A DNA stretch of 64,000 nt from CAZOOK01 sp964581385 (GTDB lineage: Bacteria; Pseudomonadota; Gammaproteobacteria; Nevskiales; Nevskiaceae): assembly GCA_964581385.1 (NCBI GenBank), contig CAZOOK010000004.1, positions 141,979 through 205,978 on the forward strand, given 5' to 3'. The position numbers and the translations under genes are program-made. Numbering within the stretch: position 1 is the first letter of the stretch; each line of letters starts with the position of its first letter. Shown piece after piece: positions 62,338 to 64,000 of this stretch. Below the pieces are notes generated by a model. The model ran no database searches. It was not told where the DNA came from and saw only the letters and a program-made list of their open reading frames with translations.

Positions 62338-63858
62338 TTACAAGCCGCTGATTCGAAAAGCATCGCGATAACGATCGCGCAGAACCGCCTTTTGTACCTT
62401 GCTCATGGCATTGCGCGGCAGTTCGTCAACGACATAAATCCGCTTCGGCAACTTGAACGCCGCCAACTGCGGTCGCAGCGCCGTGAGCAACGCCTGACCA
62501 TCCACGGCAATCCCGGGACGGAGCGTCACCGCAGCGGCCACGGCCTCCCCGAAATCCGGATGCGGCACGCCGAACACCGCGCTCTCGGCGACGCCCGGCA
62601 AAGCATCGATCGCGTCCTCAATCTCCTTGGGATACACATTCAAGCCACCCGTGATCACAAGATCTTTCGCCCGACCCACGATGCGCAAATAGCCATCGCC
62701 ATCGATCGTCCCCAGATCGCCCGTCATGAAAAAACCGTCGCGGCGGAATTCGGCGGCGGTTTTCTCGGGCATGTTCCAATACCCTTTGAACACATTTGCC
62801 CCGCGCACTTCAACCATACCGACAGCATCGCGCGCGACCGCCTCCCCATCGCCGTCGACGATGCGGACACCGACACCCGGAAGCGGCAAGCCAACCGTGG
62901 CGGGGCGGCGCTGACCAGTCAGCGGATTCGAGCTGATCATTCCGGTTTCGGTCATGCCGTAGCGCTCGAGAATGCGATGCCCGGTTCGCTGCTCGAACTC
63001 TTGAAAGGTATCGGCCAGCAACGGTGCCGAACCGGATATGAACAGACGTATCGAGCCGCAGCATCCGGCATCGAACGCCGGCTCCACCAGCAGGCGCGTA
63101 TAAAAAGTCGGTACACCCATCATCACCGTCGCTTCGCCAAGCCCGGCAATGACCTCCGCTGGCGCAAAGCGATTCAGCAGCAACGTTTTCGCACCGCTGA
63201 GAAATGCGCAGTGCAGAGCAACGAACAGTCCATGGATATGGAAAAGCGGCAGCGCATGCAGCAACACATCGCTGGCGCCGAACCCCCACAACGAAACCAG
63301 CGCACACGCGTTTGAAGCCAGATTCCCGTGCGTGATCATCGCGCCCTTGGAACGTCCGGTAGTGCCGGATGTGTAACAAATCGCCGCGAGATCATCATCG
63401 GCACGATCGACGATTGAATGCGCAGGCGTCGCCAACGCGGCGCGTTCCGCCAGGTCACCCGTCCCTTCAGCGCCCAGCGTCAGCAGCTGCGTACCTGGTG
63501 ACTTAGCGACGATCGCCTGGAGATCGCTGCGCCGGGCAGGATCGGCAATCAGCAACCGCGGCAACGCATCGCCGATGAAATATGCCAGTTCTGCCGGCTG
63601 GTAAGCAAGATTCAGCGGCAGATAAACCGCGCCCAGCCGCAGACATGCCAGATACAGGAAAACATTATCGACCGACTTCTCCACCTGAACCGCGACACGC
63701 TCGCCCGGCACAGCTCCGGCTTCGAGCAACGCGCCCGCGTAAGCCGCGACCGCTGCATCGATCTGTCCGCCGGTGAAATTGCCTCGCTCCGATGCGATCA
63801 AAACGCGATCGGCATTACGGCGGAATATTTCAGCGAAGTCAGAGTAGAGGTTGCTCAT
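62338..63858 (-). CDS. malonyl-CoA synthetase-like AMP-forming ligase
   Basis: The 506-residue adenylate-forming enzyme starts MSNLYSDFAEIFRRNADRVL. The AMP-binding motif is ICYTSGTTGRSKGAMITHGN, with ERYGMTETGMISSNPLTGQR and the C-terminal catalytic lysine in PRNAMSKVQKAVLR. Sequence wording across PTFYTRLL, GANVFKGYWNMPEKTAAEFR and GGLNVYPKEIEDAID is close to MatB-type malonyl-CoA synthetases of about 500 residues; a short- or medium-chain acyl-CoA ligase is the alternative. No malonate decarboxylase or transporter gene is adjacent. It is transcribed toward the element upstream of gyrA. Confidence 0.85.
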   Translation of the reverse strand: MSNLYSDFAEIFRRNADRVLIASERGNFTGGQIDAAVAAYAGALLEAGAVPGERVAVQVEKSVDNVFLYLACLRLGAVYLPLNLAYQPAELAYFIGDALPRLLIADPARRSDLQAIVAKSPGTQLLTLGAEGTGDLAERAALATPAHSIVDRADDDLAAICYTSGTTGRSKGAMITHGNLASNACALVSLWGFGASDVLLHALPLFHIHGLFVALHCAFLSGAKTLLLNRFAPAEVIAGLGEATVMMGVPTFYTRLLVEPAFDAGCCGSIRLFISGSAPLLADTFQEFEQRTGHRILERYGMTETGMISSNPLTGQRRPATVGLPLPGVGVRIVDGDGEAVARDAVGMVEVRGANVFKGYWNMPEKTAAEFRRDGFFMTGDLGTIDGDGYLRIVGRAKDLVITGGLNVYPKEIEDAIDALPGVAESAVFGVPHPDFGEAVAAAVTLRPGIAVDGQALLTALRPQLAAFKLPKRIYVVDELPRNAMSKVQKAVLRDRYRDAFRISGL

Positions 63859-63934
63859 TTAGGAATCACACATTTCTGTCGTGTCGATCATGATTTCAGC
63901 ACAAAAGGCCCAGCAACCTCGACGGAAGCTAATC

Positions 63935-63988
63935 GTAGGTCGGGTTGGAGCGAAGCGTAACCCGACGCTCGCCATCGGCGAGCCGCGA
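63935..63988 (+). repeat. interspersed GGAGCGAAGCGTAACCCG repeat
   Basis: The plus strand reads GTAGGTCGGGTTGGAGCGAA, then AGCGTAACCCGACGCTCG and CCATCGGCGAGCCGCG. It shares the same modules in the same order with the minus strand of 18741-18789, a second copy in this window. The hairpin CGGGTTGG..AACCCG is short. It lies between the ligase gene and the window end. Confidence 0.6.
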
Positions 63989-64000
63989 TGAACGCTATGG

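Overview
The window is ordinary chromosomal DNA (GC roughly 60% by eye) of a non-enteric gammaproteobacterium. The best evidence is gene order. On the minus strand from 63 kb down to 43 kb runs gyrA, serC, serA, pheA, hisC, tyrA, aroA, cmk, rpsA, ihfB, lapA, lapB, followed by the separate cvpA-purF pair. This is the Pseudomonas/Xanthomonadales-type arrangement. A second conserved block is uvrC-pgsA followed by tRNA-Gly and tRNA-Cys, as in Escherichia coli. I cannot name a genus; the Nevskiales/Steroidobacterales/Xanthomonadales neighbourhood is a reasonable guess, not a demonstration.

Layout. 0-4 kb: an IS110-type transposase remnant, interspersed repeats, a secreted repeat protein, a SHOCT-domain protein and a prohibitin-like SPFH protein. 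4-8 kb: tex, a small lipoprotein and two tRNA genes. 8-14 kb: a MacAB-like efflux operon lying between the tRNAs and pgsA-uvrC. 14-21 kb: an SRPBCC/GyrI-like protein, a SnoaL-like protein, the glyoxylate shunt pair aceB-aceA with a well-formed promoter and a terminator, a one-TM protein and a MATE exporter. 21-25 kb: a 2-oxoacid dehydrogenase E1 alpha/beta pair and a DUF2142 membrane-protein gene broken by two single-base shifts, both at homopolymers. 25-32 kb: ferredoxin fdxA and an AddB/AddA-like helicase-nuclease pair for double-strand-break processing. 32-40 kb: an envelope/secreted-enzyme group with a VPLPA-CTERM surface protein, a large secreted alkaline-phosphatase-superfamily protein, a YadGH-like ABC exporter, a di-haem peroxidase and a phospholipase C/acid phosphatase-type enzyme. 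40-45 kb: a UMF1-type MFS transporter, rimI, a type-4 uracil-DNA glycosylase, a lipoprotein, purF and cvpA. 45-64 kb: bepA, lapB, lapA, ihfB, rpsA, cmk, the aromatic/serine biosynthesis cluster, gyrA and a malonyl-CoA-synthetase-like ligase.

Functionally the right-hand third joins translation and nucleotide genes (rpsA, cmk, gyrA) to serine and aromatic amino acid synthesis (serC, serA, pheA, hisC, tyrA, aroA). It also joins them to envelope quality control (lapA, lapB, bepA). aceB-aceA points to growth on acetate or fatty acids.

The least ordinary structure is non-coding. A 271-bp element between cmk and aroA has 35-bp terminal inverted repeats, TA at both ends and several internal stems. 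A 52-bp relative of its terminus supplies the stop codon of uvrC. A second palindromic element of about 252 bp sits upstream of gyrA, and a copy of its terminal repeat lies upstream of cvpA-purF. Short GGGTT/AGCGAAGC-type palindromic repeats recur between genes. I found no CRISPR array, prophage or complete insertion sequence, and no gene cluster that I would confidently call a new system.
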